In this document: piece by piece, positions 24,778 through 33,724 of the stretch | How the letters are laid out: each line of letters begins with the position of its first letter | Numbering within the stretch: the first letter of the stretch is position 1 | From: JAXLXE01 sp046328115 | GTDB taxonomy: Bacteria > Chloroflexota > UBA6077 > JACCZL01 | Assembly: GCA_046328115.1 (NCBI GenBank) | Contig: JAXLXE010000005.1 | Location: 124,001-188,000 of the forward strand | DNA: 64,000 nucleotides | Direction of reading: 5' to 3' | Notes under the pieces: model-generated | Told to the model about the DNA's origin: nothing | Databases searched by the model: none | The model's input: the letters and a program-made list of their open reading frames with translations, nothing else | Position numbers and translations under genes: made by a program

Positions 24778-24819
24778 TTGACGGGCGGGCCAAGGCTAGT
24801 CCCAAATCCCGCCCGTCAA
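24778..24819. terminator. 12-bp-arm inverted repeat downstream of the 24838-25404 gene
   Basis: TTGACGGGCGGG and CCCGCCCGTCAA flank an 18-base loop. It begins 19 bases past the stop of the minus-strand gene, so it can terminate that transcript. Confidence 0.5.
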
Positions 24820-24837
24820 CGCCCGCGCGGCGGCGCG

Positions 24838-25404
24838 CTACAACTGAGCGTCTACCGCCTGAAAGTCCGGCATGTAGGCCTGCGAAGCGTTCCCGTTCCA
24901 GCCGTACGACTGCCAGGACTTGAACGCCTCCTGGAACGCGGCCCGGATATCGTCGGGCGTAACGTCCTTGTCATCGAGCAGTTGCTGTAGATCCGTGCCA
25001 CTCTCGAGCTGCGACTGCAGCTCATCGGTGCTGGTGCCAAGCGCGTCCGCCAGGGCACTCAGCACCTTCTGGCCGATCTCGGCGTCGAACGAGGAGCCAA
25101 ACACGCCACCGGCGCCTGGCGGTGGCGGTGGCGGACCAGCCTGGCCGAGCCTCGACGACATCGTGCTGCGCACCGTTTCGCGCAGCTCATTGGTGGAGAT
25201 GCCCTTCTCCTGGGCCAGCTGATCCAGCGTCCTGCGTGGATCGTCGCCGGACTCTAGCTTGGTCTTGAGCTCATCCGAGCTCATGCCCAGCTTGTTTGCC
25301 AGGGCGTCCACGGCCTCGTCCGGCAGTTGGGGTGGCCGCTGCATCCCTCGACCGCCAGCCACGCCCGCCGATGCCCACGGCGCGCTCATTCCACTCACAT
25401 TCAT
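24838..25404 (-). CDS. Protein with two LG-x-S-x-DEL helical repeats
   Basis: The 188-residue protein has no signal peptide. It contains two related helical modules: LANKLGMSSDELKTKLESG...LDQLAQEKGISTNELRETV (about 37-80) and LADALGTSTDELQSQLESG...LLDDKDVTPDDIRAAF (about 117-160). They are separated by a Gly/Pro-rich linker with a run of prolines. Such modules occur in secreted or cytoplasmic actinobacterial and Chloroflexota proteins of unknown role. AGGAGG lies five bases before the ATG. It shares the long AT-rich upstream region with the divergent response regulator. Confidence 0.8.
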   Translation of the reverse strand: MNVSGMSAPWASAGVAGGRGMQRPPQLPDEAVDALANKLGMSSDELKTKLESGDDPRRTLDQLAQEKGISTNELRETVRSTMSSRLGQAGPPPPPPGAGGVFGSSFDAEIGQKVLSALADALGTSTDELQSQLESGTDLQQLLDDKDVTPDDIRAAFQEAFKSWQSYGWNGNASQAYMPDFQAVDAQL

Positions 25405-25776
25405 CGCGGCCTCCTAGAACTAGATTGGGAACTACTCCCACAAGTATTATCGTTGTACATTGCGCACAAGTGACGCCGTAGACGTACCAATACACGCAAA
25501 CTTCAGTACTGGTAGGATATGATCTGTAGTACAACTACTGTGTGTGATACTTCATGAACTATTCCTCACGTCCTAATTCATGAAGAAATTCTTATCATGT
25601 GTTCAGGATTCGTCAAGGAATCATTCAGATTTGACGCGGCTGACCGCGACCGTTGACCTTGGGGACGCGGGATGCTCTTCGACTGGCGAGCTGACGGCAG
25701 CGCGCCGCCTCACACCGAGCGTAATTGAGCTGCGACGAGCTCCGGCGGGGTCCGTTTGGTGGTGGCCGGAATGCAG
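25405..25776. promoter_or_regulatory. AT-rich divergent regulatory region upstream of the two-component system
   Basis: No gene is seen in these 372 bases, which are clearly AT-richer than their surroundings. TTCATGAA occurs twice (25551-25558 and 25577-25584), 26 bases apart. At 25602-25634 three consecutive 11-base units (TTCAGGATTCG, TCAAGGAATCA, TTCAGATTTGA) resemble an OmpR-type site and those at 23744-23776, suggesting autoregulation. Confidence 0.55.
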
Positions 25777-26469
25777 ATGAGAATCCTGGTAGTTGAGGAT
25801 GAAGCGCCGCTGGCAACGGTGCTGGCCAACGGCCTGTCTGAGCATGGGTACGCCGTGGACATCGCCAATGATGGCGAGGATGGACTCCAGCGTGCGCTCG
25901 CCCAGCCGTACGATCTCGTGATCCTGGATCTGATGCTCCCGGTTCGCGACGGCCTGACAGTCTGCCAGGAGCTGCGTGAGCGTGGGAGCTCCGTACCGGT
26001 GCTCATGTTGACCGCCCGGGATACCGTCGACGACCGGGTGCTCGGGCTCGACAGCGGCGCAGACGACTACCTCGTGAAGCCGTTTGCGTTTCGCGAGCTG
26101 TTGGCCCGGATGCGTGCGTTGCTGCGCCGCGACAGCCTCTCCAGGGACCCCGTCATTCGTGTTGGGGACCTATCTATCAACACGGTCAGCCACGAGGTGG
26201 CGCGCCAGGGCAGCCCCATCCACCTGACCAGCAAGGAATACGCGCTTCTTGAGCTGTTCGCCCGCAATCCCAACCGGGTGCTCTCGCGCGCGCACATCGC
26301 CGAGCACGTCTGGGACGCTAGTTTCGTAGCGATGTCCAACGTGGTAGACGTCTACTTGGGCTATCTGCGGCGCAAGCTGGGCGACGACCGCGAGCCCCGA
26401 CTGCTGCACACCATCCGCGGCCTGGGCTACCAGCTTCGTGTGCCCCCAGCCGGGCCTCCGGGAACGTAA
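25777..26469 (+). CDS. OmpR-family response regulator
   Basis: The 230-residue protein has a receiver domain with the acidic pair ED (MRILVVEDEAPL), phospho-acceptor Asp51 in LVILDLMLPVRDG, Thr in LMLTARD and Lys in YLVKPFAF. A C-terminal OmpR/PhoB winged helix follows (LTSKEYALLELFARNPNRVLSRAHIAEHVW...VVDVYLGYLRRKLG, HTIRGLGYQL). It is paired with the histidine kinase that follows after about 130 bases. An ATG six bases upstream is an alternative start; the Shine-Dalgarno is weak. Confidence 0.95.
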   Translation: MRILVVEDEAPLATVLANGLSEHGYAVDIANDGEDGLQRALAQPYDLVILDLMLPVRDGLTVCQELRERGSSVPVLMLTARDTVDDRVLGLDSGADDYLVKPFAFRELLARMRALLRRDSLSRDPVIRVGDLSINTVSHEVARQGSPIHLTSKEYALLELFARNPNRVLSRAHIAEHVWDASFVAMSNVVDVYLGYLRRKLGDDREPRLLHTIRGLGYQLRVPPAGPPGT

Positions 26470-26596
26470 CAGTGCGCCGCGGCAAGCAGCCCGCCAGACC
26501 CGGGCGCGCAGGCGCGGTGACAGCCCAGGGCCCACGGCACGGAATTACGCGCAGACCACCGCGCCAGATTGAACGTTGGTCCAGGGCCGGCCAGCC

Positions 26597-28072
26597 GTGA
26601 CGCTCCGACAATCGCGGCTCAGCCAGTTGCCGATGCGGGTTCGATTGACGCTCTGGTACGTCAGCCTCCTGGCCGGCGTCCTGGTGGTCTTCGCCGGTTT
26701 CCTTCACGGCAGCCTGGATCGGCGGCTCCGTGCCGAAATCGATCGATCGCTGCAAGACCAGGTAGCGCGTGTGCTCCCGCCCCCTGAGCCGCTGCCAGAT
26801 CTACCGCGGGACCCCCCGCCACGTCGTTTCGCGGTCGGCTTGCGCCGTCCGCCCGCGGTGGCGGGCATCGCCACCGCTGTGTACGAGGCAGACGGTGAGA
26901 CCGTGATCTTTGGTGACGCCTGGGAGGACCATCCGGAGATGCTGGCGGCCCGGCTCGGCCTCGTCGGCGGTGGTCAGGATCTGCGCACGATCACCATGAG
27001 TGACGGTGTCACGTGGCGCGTGCTGACCGTGCCACTCTTCCGTGCTGATGGACACGTGGCGACAGTGCAGGCCGGCCGCTCTGAAGAGAGCCGCCAGACC
27101 GCGCTTCGCGAGCTGCTGGTGCTCTTGATCATCGGCATCCCCACGACGCTGCTCCTGGCGATCGCGATTGGAGTCTTCATGGCGTCACGCGCTCTCAACC
27201 CCATCGTCCGCATCTCGCAGACCGCGGCCCAGATCGGCGCCCTGGACCTCTCACGGCGGCTCGGCATGGCGGAGCGTCACGACGAGGTGGGCCTCCTGGC
27301 GCACACCTTCGATGCCATGCTCGATCGACTGGAAGCGGCATTTCAGCGCCAGCGTCAGTTCACGGCCGATGCCTCGCACGAGCTGAGAACGCCGCTCGCG
27401 CTGCTCATCTCGCGGGCTGACGTTGCCTTGGAACATCCCCGAGATCTGGAAGCGTATCGCGCCGCGCTGGAAGCGATTCGCGGCGACACACGGCGCATGA
27501 GCCAGCTACTCAACGATCTCCTGACGCTGGCGCGCGCGGATAGTGGACAGGTCGCGCTCCATCGCGAGCCGCTCGATCTCAGCGACCTCGCCACCGCGGT
27601 AGTGTTGTCCATGAGCGGGCTGGCCGCGACGCGTCGCGTCCGCCTCGCCGTAGAAGCCGTGCCCGGTGTCGTTGTGGATGCCGACCAGACACGGCTAACT
27701 CAGCTTCTCCTGAATCTGGTCGACAACGGGCTGAAATTCACTCCCCCGGGCGGGACGGTGACGGTGTCCGTGCGTCGACAGAATGAGTGCGCCCGGCTGG
27801 AGGTCATGGACACCGGTGTCGGGATCGGTAACGAACACCTGCACCGTATCTTCGAGCGCTTCTACCGGGTTGATCCGGCACGCTCCCGGGCCGACGGCGG
27901 GACCGGGCTTGGCCTTTCGATCTGCCGATGGATCGTCGAGGCCCACGGCGGCACGATCAGCGTGGTTAGCACTCCGAGCCACGGGGCCACGTTCAGCGTG
28001 CGCCTCCCACTCCAGGCCAAGACCGGATCGCACATTTCGCCCGGGGTACGCGGCCGGGTCGCGGCGAGTTGA
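26597..28072 (+). CDS. Membrane sensor histidine kinase
   Basis: The protein of about 491 residues has two membrane helices (about 20-40 and 175-200) enclosing a periplasmic sensor of about 130 residues, a HAMP linker (SRALNPIVRISQTAAQIGALDLSRRL), a HisKA domain with His261 in FTADASHELRTPLALL, and an ATPase domain with N box (LLLNLVDNGLKF), G1 (DTGVGIG) and G2 (GTGLGLSI) boxes. It should phosphorylate the OmpR-type regulator just upstream. The start is uncertain: GTG 26597 is used, with ATG 26633 also possible. It converges on the glycosyltransferase gene with 46 bases between stops. Confidence 0.93.
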   Translation: MTLRQSRLSQLPMRVRLTLWYVSLLAGVLVVFAGFLHGSLDRRLRAEIDRSLQDQVARVLPPPEPLPDLPRDPPPRRFAVGLRRPPAVAGIATAVYEADGETVIFGDAWEDHPEMLAARLGLVGGGQDLRTITMSDGVTWRVLTVPLFRADGHVATVQAGRSEESRQTALRELLVLLIIGIPTTLLLAIAIGVFMASRALNPIVRISQTAAQIGALDLSRRLGMAERHDEVGLLAHTFDAMLDRLEAAFQRQRQFTADASHELRTPLALLISRADVALEHPRDLEAYRAALEAIRGDTRRMSQLLNDLLTLARADSGQVALHREPLDLSDLATAVVLSMSGLAATRRVRLAVEAVPGVVVDADQTRLTQLLLNLVDNGLKFTPPGGTVTVSVRRQNECARLEVMDTGVGIGNEHLHRIFERFYRVDPARSRADGGTGLGLSICRWIVEAHGGTISVVSTPSHGATFSVRLPLQAKTGSHISPGVRGRVAAS

Positions 28073-28118
28073 GAAAACGTTGCGAGCCATCCCCCGGAAA
28101 TAGTCACAACGCTGGGCC

Positions 28119-30491
28119 TCAAAGCCCGGCGCAGTCGTAGATTCCGCTCTGTCCATCGGACCGGTCTGGCGCCCCGCCGACCGCGGATAGCGGCACCGGC
28201 GTGCACAAGGCCTGGATCCAGGTGAACAGCTCGGCCCGGCCGGGGCCGCCGGGTCCGCCGGGGCCGCCGGGGCCGCCGGGGCCGCCGGGGCCGCCGGGGC
28301 CGCCGCCGAGTATGAAGAACCGAACCTCGCCACTGGCGATCCGCGCCCGCAGCGCGTCCGTGGTCAAAATGGGGTCACCGCCAGTGAAACCCCCGAGCGC
28401 CATCACCGGCTTGCCCGTCTGCAGGATGAGGGGGGCAGCCGCATTCGCGCTCGGCACGGCCGCCAGATATCTGGCGCCGCCCTGGTTCGCCAACAGGTAG
28501 CCAGTCTGCTCAGGCCGATCGAACCCACCGTCAGGGCCGGGGAACCGATTGCCGCCAGCGCGACCGGCCGCCCCGCCCAACTGTGCGCCAGACGGCCCCC
28601 CGGCAAGGCCGGAGCCAGGCACGGGTCCGGCTGGGCCCAGAAAGCCCCCGCCGGGACCACCGAATGGGCCGCTCCGCCCTGACCTGGGCCCGGCGCTGGG
28701 GAGTCCGCCAACGCTCTGTCCGGCAACCGCTGGATAACTCGACCAGACCAGGGGTGCTACGAGCAGTGCAATCAGGCCGAAGCTCGCGGCAAGCCGGGAC
28801 GCCAGGAGCGGAAGCGATCCCCGATGGAGCCGAACCCGTGTCAATCGCGCCACGAGGAGCACGAGCGCCCCGACGAGCCCGCCGCCGAGCGCGACCGGGA
28901 CGAGCCATGGTGCCCACTCCGGGAAGCGCTGCAGCATGACGGCCTGCACGGCGCCGGCCATGACAAGCGCCAGCGGCAGCAGCCATGCGCCGCGCCGTGA
29001 GCGGCGGAAGCATCCCCACGCAACGTGTACGCCGATGGCGGAGAGCGCCGCGACGGGCGGACCCAGCATCACGAGATAGTACGGGTGAAAGAAACCGGCG
29101 ACACTGAAGAACCCGCCGGCGGCGATGAGCCAGACACCCCATACCAGGAAGGCCTGTCCAAGCCAATCCTCAGCAAGCCGATGTCGTCTGCGCCATAGCG
29201 ACCATCCGGTAGCGAGCGTGCCCAGCAGGGCTAGAGGCAACAGCCAGCTTACATTGGGTGCCAGTTGTTCGTTCAGAAGCCGGAGGGGGCCTGGCTGCCC
29301 GGTCTCGCCAACACCTCCCGGACCTCCACCGCCGGGTCCCCCCATCCCGCCGGGGCCACCAAATGCACCGCGCCCGCCGGGGGCGCCGGCCGCCGGGGCA
29401 AGAGCCCCGCCCGGAGGTGGCGAAACCGGATTCAACGCTGGAGTCTCAGCGCCGCCACCGCCCGTGAGTCGTTCGACGAGATGGCCAAAGGACCCGCCGT
29501 GGCCGAGCAGCCGCTCCATCCCGTTGTACCCCAGAGCCAGGCTCAGGGCTGAGTTATCCTGGGTTGAGCCCACGTACGGTCGCTGGTCCGCGGGGGTCAG
29601 ATCCACCATCACGGGCCAGGCCAGGGACACCGAGAACAGAATGATCGTCGCCAATCCTAGATGGCCGGTCCGAACCAGGAGTCGCCGCGGCGCGGCCACG
29701 AGGTACGAGAGGAAGATCGAAGGCGCGATGAGATACGCCTGCAGCATCTTGATCTCAAAACCCAGCCCTAGACCAAGGGCGGCCAGCAAAAGCCAGCGTA
29801 GCTGGCCGCGCTCTGCGGCGATGAACGCCGCCCACGTTGCTCCAAGCAGGACCAGAATCAGCAGGCCGTCGATAGTGTTGTTGCGGCTGACCGCCACGCT
29901 GACCGGTGTCACGGCAAGAGCAAGGGCGGCAAGCAGTCCGGAGACGGGTCCGGCGGACCGCCGCACCAGCGCGTAGAGGATCGCCACTGAGGCGACGCCG
30001 GCCATCGCTTCCGGGAGCAGGACAGCGTAGCCGGAAAAGCCGAGCCCAAGCAGGTCGACCAGCCGGGCGCTGGCCACCTGGATCCAGAATCCAAGTGGGG
30101 GCTTGTCAACCGTCACAAACCCGGCCGAATCAAATGAGGCAAACAGGAACGCGTGCCAGTTCTGGCTCATGCTGAACACTGTGGCCGTGTAGTACTGATT
30201 GGCGTTTCCCTCCCGGTCCAGGCCGTACAGGTTCAGATATGCGGAGAGGGCCAGCACAACCAACAGTGCCAGCCTGTGCCACCGTCTCGTGGGTGCACCG
30301 CCGGCGCTGAGCGGCGACGCGTGTGATGACTGATCGTGCGCAATGCCCTCCCCGTCGGCGGCACGCCGGGTGACCTGACGGGGACGTACCACCGGGGGAG
30401 GGAGGGTCAGTGTGCCGCGGACGAGCGGCGACTGCGCATCTGACGCTACGCCGTTCGCGGCGGACCGGGCGACGTCCGGTGACGAGTCACG
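28119..30491 (-). CDS. Glycosyltransferase family 39 (ArnT/YkcB-like) membrane mannosyltransferase
   Basis: The protein of about 790 residues is a polytopic GT39-type enzyme that transfers a sugar from a polyprenyl-phosphate donor to an extracytoplasmic acceptor. The first loop has LDREGNANQYYTATVFSMSQNWHAFLFASFDSAGFVTVDKPPLGFW (DxxE-type and KPPL motifs), and a YkcB-like C-terminal domain reads RYLAAVPSANAAAPLILQTG...VMALGGFTGGDPIL (key residues only). Three long Gly/Pro-rich insertions are odd, including a (GGP)n run near the C terminus. GTG 30491 overlaps the stop of the GT2 gene and has GAGG six bases upstream. The GT2 neighbour probably makes the lipid-linked donor. Confidence 0.88.
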   Translation of the reverse strand, partial: RDSSPDVARSAANGVASDAQSPLVRGTLTLPPPVVRPRQVTRRAADGEGIAHDQSSHASPLSAGGAPTRRWHRLALLVVLALSAYLNLYGLDREGNANQYYTATVFSMSQNWHAFLFASFDSAGFVTVDKPPLGFWIQVASARLVDLLGLGFSGYAVLLPEAMAGVASVAILYALVRRSAGPVSGLLAALALAVTPVSVAVSRNNTIDGLLILVLLGATWAAFIAAERGQLRWLLLAALGLGLGFEIKMLQAYLIAPSIFLSYLVAAPRRLLVRTGHLGLATIILFSVSLAWPVMVDLTPADQRPYVGSTQDNSALSLALGYNGMERLLGHGGSFGHLVERLTGGGGAETPALNPVSPPPGGALAPAAGAPGGRGAFGGPGGMGGPGGGGPGGVGETGQPGPLRLLNEQLAPNVSWLLPLALLGTLATGWSLWRRRHRLAEDWLGQAFLVWGVWLIAAGGFFSVAGFFHPYYLVMLGPPVAALSAIGVHVAWGCFRRSRRGAWLLPLALVMAGAVQAVMLQRFPEWAPWLVPVALGGGLVGALVLLVARLTRVRLHRGSLPLLASRLAASFGLIALLVAPLVWSSYPAVAGQSVGGLPSAGPRSGRSGPFGGPGGGFLGPAGPVPGSGLAGGPSGAQLGGAAGRAGGNRFPGPDGGFDRPEQTGYLLANQGGARYLAAVPSANAAAPLILQTGKPVMALGGFTGGDPILTTDALRARIASGEVRFFILGGGPGGPGGPGGPGGPGGPGGPGRAELFTWIQALCTPVPLSAVGGAPDRSDGQSGIYDCAGL
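28242..28306. repeat. 9-bp tandem repeat encoding Gly-Gly-Pro
   Basis: About seven near-identical copies of GGGCCGCCG lie inside the GT39 gene and encode the (GGP)n run on the minus strand. Copy number is likely to vary by slippage; changes by whole units keep the frame. Confidence 0.9.
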
Positions 30492-31416
30492 CACGAGACG
30501 CCTCGGAAGTGAGCGCCCCGGCGGCGCGCTCCGGGTCTCGCGCTGGCGCGATGGTCCGCAGATGCACGCTGACCGGGCTTGATCCGCCAGCACCACGCGG
30601 GCGGCCGACGCGCAACTCAGAGCGAGCTGGCTCGGATCGATGGTCTTGACTCAGCTCCCGATCGAGGCGAAGTCGGAGCTTGAACAGCTCACCGAAGGCA
30701 CGCACAATCACGTCGAGGCGGGCGCCCGTGGCGCTTCCGGCTGCGCGCGGGAAGTGACTAACGGGCCGCTCCTTCACCCGGAAACCCAGTCTACGAGCCT
30801 TGACCAGCAGCTCAGCGCTGAACGTTGCCCCTCTGGCGCGCACCGCCACACGCTGCCAGACCGGTCGCCGGATGAGCTTGAACGCGCAGTCCACATCGCG
30901 CGCGGTGTAGCCGAACAGCCCGTTGACGAGCAGCCCCCAGGCCCAGGCGTTGAACAGCCGCATGGGCGGATCCGCCCGACGACGGCGCCAGCCAATGACG
31001 AGGTCCGTCGCGGGATCCAGCGTCTCGACGAATCGGCCTAGCTCCCTGACGTCGAACTGCTCGTCGCCGTCAGTCATGAAGATGAGGTCTCTGGTGGCCG
31101 CATCGAAACCCGCGGCTACGGCGGCACCGTACCCCTGGTTCACTGGGTGGGTGACAACGCGCAGTCGGAGGCTGGGTTCCGTGCGCGCGAGCCGCTTCAA
31201 GATCATGCCCGTCTGGTCCATGGAGCCGTCGTTCACCACGATGACCTCGAAGTCCCGCGTAAGCGAACCCAGGACTCCGGCCGTGCGGCGCACCGCGCGT
31301 TCGATCAGGGCCTCCTCGTTGTAGGCCGGGAGCACCGCCGAGATTCCCTGCGCGGGCACGACTTGAGCGCGCGATTCTGGTTGGGACCTGCTAGCGTCCA
31401 CTGGTCCACTGCCCAT
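30487..31416 (-). CDS. Glycosyltransferase family 2 (dolichol-phosphate-mannose-synthase/YkcC-like)
   Basis: The 309-residue protein has the GT-A nucleotide-sugar fold: SAVLPAYNEEALIERAV, EVIVVNDGSMDQT and the metal-binding DGDEQFD. It probably loads a sugar on polyprenyl phosphate. It lacks the usual C-terminal membrane helices of some family members and ends in an Arg-rich tail. The ATG at 31416 has GGAG six bases upstream and is preferred to an in-frame start at 31476. It is coupled to the GT39 gene by stop/start overlap, giving a YkcC-YkcB-like pair. Confidence 0.9.
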   Translation of the reverse strand: MGSGPVDASRSQPESRAQVVPAQGISAVLPAYNEEALIERAVRRTAGVLGSLTRDFEVIVVNDGSMDQTGMILKRLARTEPSLRLRVVTHPVNQGYGAAVAAGFDAATRDLIFMTDGDEQFDVRELGRFVETLDPATDLVIGWRRRRADPPMRLFNAWAWGLLVNGLFGYTARDVDCAFKLIRRPVWQRVAVRARGATFSAELLVKARRLGFRVKERPVSHFPRAAGSATGARLDVIVRAFGELFKLRLRLDRELSQDHRSEPARSELRVGRPRGAGGSSPVSVHLRTIAPARDPERAAGALTSEASRA

Positions 31417-31726
31417 GCTCGTCTCCAGGCCGGTGAGTGGGGGTGGTTGGCAGGGCGGACCTGGCGCAGACCACATATGCCGGTGCGGACATCATCCCAC
31501 CGGTGCCTGAAGGGCTCAGTCGAGAAATCTGAAGCGGCACTGAAGACGCGCACGCACCCAGTCTGCGCGCGACGGCGAACAGACAGGCCCATGCCGCGGC
31601 ATCGACGCCAGCCGAGGACCAGAGCCGGGTGCGCGAGGTACACACCCGGCTCGTCTAACTGGAGCAGCCCCGTCTTGTTGCGGCAGACCCGCGAGCGGAC
31701 CATGCCGCTCCGCCGCTGGTTGGGGA
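31417..31726. other. Intergenic region, nothing recognised
   Basis: These 310 bases between the GT2 start and the LLM oxidoreductase stop contain open frames on both strands, but none has a plausible protein composition, start signal or family match. No strong hairpin or repeat was seen. Confidence 0.5.
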
Positions 31727-32665
31727 TCAGCCGATGAGCGGCAGCACCTTCTCGCAGAAAAGCATGGCGCCATCGATCTTCGGAAAGTCCGCGAAGCGAA
31801 TGATCATGTGCTCCATGCCCAACTCGCCGTAGGCGCGGAGGCGGTCCGCGACCTCTTCAGGCTCGCCAAAGATCGCGGTGTTGGCGTTAAAGAAAGGGCT
31901 GGCTTGCGCGGCGCGCTCCGCCTCCGCGCGGGTGGGCGCAACGGCGAGGCAGCTCACGGAGCCCGTCTTCTTGATGGAGCTGTAGTCGCGGCCCACGGCG
32001 TCGCAGTGGGAACGAAGGACTTCCAGCTTGCGACGGGCGTCCTCAATGGAAACGCCAGGGCAATTGTGCCAGTCCGCGTACTGCGCCACGATCCGCAGTG
32101 TCACCTTCTCGCCACCGCCGCCGATCATGAGGGGGATCATGGGGTCCGGGCGCGGGTTGCAGTAGGCCTCGCTGATCTTGAAATGTTCGCCATCGAATGA
32201 GGCGGGAGACTCTCGCCACATCTTGCGGATGATCTGGACGGCCTCATTGAGCTGGGCGAGGCGGACGCCGGGCCTCGGGTATTCGTAGCCGTAGTTACGG
32301 TACTCCGGCTCGCTCCAGCCGGCGCCGATGCCCAGGATGAGCCGGCCGCGCGTGAGAATCTGCGTCGTGGCGGCCATCTTGGCGAGGAGCGCGGGTGGGC
32401 GGTACGAATTTGCCAGCACGATGTGGCCGAAGTGGTACGCGGGGTACGCCGCGGCGTAGTGCGCCAGGCTCGACCAGGCCTCGATGCAGTCCCAATCGAG
32501 CTTCGTCCAGGGGGTCTCCGGCATGATGTGGTCCTGGATCCACACCGTGGTGAGCTGGCCTTCGAGCCGGCGCATGTGCTCTTCCACGTTCTCGCGCCAC
32601 ACAGACGCAGGCGTGCCATCTTCCGAGAACGTGGCCATCCGCCAGCCGAACGTCAGCTTCCCCAT
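31727..32665 (-). CDS. LLM-class flavin-dependent oxidoreductase
   Basis: The 312-residue TIM-barrel protein belongs to the luciferase-like monooxygenase/F420-dependent family. Segments include LTFGWRMATF, GHIVLANSYRPPALLAKMAATTQILTRGRLILGIGAGWSEPEYRNYG and the C-terminal MIPLMIGGGGEKVTLRIVAQYADWHN. Whether it uses FMN or F420 cannot be told; the GAGW motif is common in F420-type members. AGGAGG lies five bases before the ATG. Its start overlaps the 3' end of the EamA transporter gene by 13 bases, so the two are probably co-transcribed. Confidence 0.93.
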   Translation of the reverse strand: MGKLTFGWRMATFSEDGTPASVWRENVEEHMRRLEGQLTTVWIQDHIMPETPWTKLDWDCIEAWSSLAHYAAAYPAYHFGHIVLANSYRPPALLAKMAATTQILTRGRLILGIGAGWSEPEYRNYGYEYPRPGVRLAQLNEAVQIIRKMWRESPASFDGEHFKISEAYCNPRPDPMIPLMIGGGGEKVTLRIVAQYADWHNCPGVSIEDARRKLEVLRSHCDAVGRDYSSIKKTGSVSCLAVAPTRAEAERAAQASPFFNANTAIFGEPEEVADRLRAYGELGMEHMIIRFADFPKIDGAMLFCEKVLPLIG

Positions 32666-33609
32666 AGGTCCCTCCTGGATCGGTCGATTCGCGCGGCAAT
32701 TGTAGTGGCGGCGGATGGTATTCGACCGTCTATCACGAGCAGGCTGAGTCCGATGGTGCCCATCCCCGCGAGCTGGGCGGGGGTCACGCCCTCGCCCAGG
32801 AACGCCACGCTGAGCAGGATGGCGCTGACGGGGATGAGCAGGGTGACCAGCAGAAGATTTGTGGCGCCAGCAGCGGCGAGAATACGGAAGTAGAGGACGT
32901 AGGCAAGCGCCGTGCTGATGAGCGCGAGACCCAACACGGCGCCAACGGTGGTGACGCCGGGTAAGGATCGCTGCCACGGCGCGTCCACCAGCAGGGCGAT
33001 GGGCACCATCATGGCGCTGCTTGCGGCCAACTGGCCGGTGGCGGTGCGGTACGGCGACTGGCCGCGAAACCGACGGCCGAAGACACCGGCGAAAGCATAC
33101 GAAAGCGCGGCGGCAAGCACAGCGGCCTGGGCGAGCACCTGGCCGCCGAGCCCGGCCAGCGCATCCGGCCCAACCATCCCGGCCACTCCGGCGAGGCCAA
33201 GCACGGCGCCGGCAACTCGAGTCGGCGTGAGTCGCTCGTCCACGGTCAGAGCGTGAGCAACGAGGACGGTGAAGATAGGCGTGGTGGCGTTCAGAATCGA
33301 GGCCAGGCCGGCAGTGATCTGGGTCTGACCCCAGAAGATCAGGGTGAAGGGGATGGCGTTGTTGAGCACGGCCATGCCCAGATAGGGGAGCCAGGCTCGG
33401 GGGTTCGCCGGCAGGCTCTCACCACGTGACCTGAGGAGCATTGCGAGGGCCGCGGCGGCTAGGCCCACGCGGGTAGCGGCGAGGGAGAGAGGCGGGAGCT
33501 CAGCGAGTGCGAGCTTGCCGAAGAAGAAGGATCCGCCCCAGACGGTGGCAAGACACAAGAGCAGCACCCATTCCACCGCGCCCATCCGAGGCGCCTGGAC
33601 TTGTGACAC
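32653..33609 (-). CDS. EamA/DMT-family transporter
   Basis: The 318-residue protein has about ten membrane helices in two EamA repeats (ATVWGGSFFFGKLALAELPPLSLAATRVGLAA near the start, YAFAGVFGRRFRG marking the second). This family exports metabolites such as amino acids. The GTG start has GGAGG four bases upstream. It is the first gene of a pair with the LLM oxidoreductase, perhaps exporting a substrate or product. Confidence 0.92.
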   Translation of the reverse strand: MSQVQAPRMGAVEWVLLLCLATVWGGSFFFGKLALAELPPLSLAATRVGLAAAALAMLLRSRGESLPANPRAWLPYLGMAVLNNAIPFTLIFWGQTQITAGLASILNATTPIFTVLVAHALTVDERLTPTRVAGAVLGLAGVAGMVGPDALAGLGGQVLAQAAVLAAALSYAFAGVFGRRFRGQSPYRTATGQLAASSAMMVPIALLVDAPWQRSLPGVTTVGAVLGLALISTALAYVLYFRILAAAGATNLLLVTLLIPVSAILLSVAFLGEGVTPAQLAGMGTIGLSLLVIDGRIPSAATTIAARIDRSRRDLWGS

Positions 33610-33692
33610 ACATCCTCCGGAGCGACCGCGAGTGCGCGGCGCGGCGGTGGAACACGGCGGGGGGCGGTTTGGTTGCGGAGTGCCCGGGGTCG

Positions 33693-33717
33693 GGCGGGGG
33701 CGGTGGTCGCCCCCGCC
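33693..33717 (-). terminator. GC hairpin downstream of the dihydrodipicolinate-synthase-family gene
   Basis: GGCGGGGGCG and CGCCCCCGCC flank a five-base loop, starting seven bases past the stop of the 33725 gene. There is no U tract. Confidence 0.6.
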
Positions 33718-33724
33718 GGATTGC

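Noticed and set aside
31305..31703. 132-codon minus-strand frame between GT2 and LLM genes
   Set aside because: Overlaps the GT2 start in another frame and shows no start signal, family or sensible composition.
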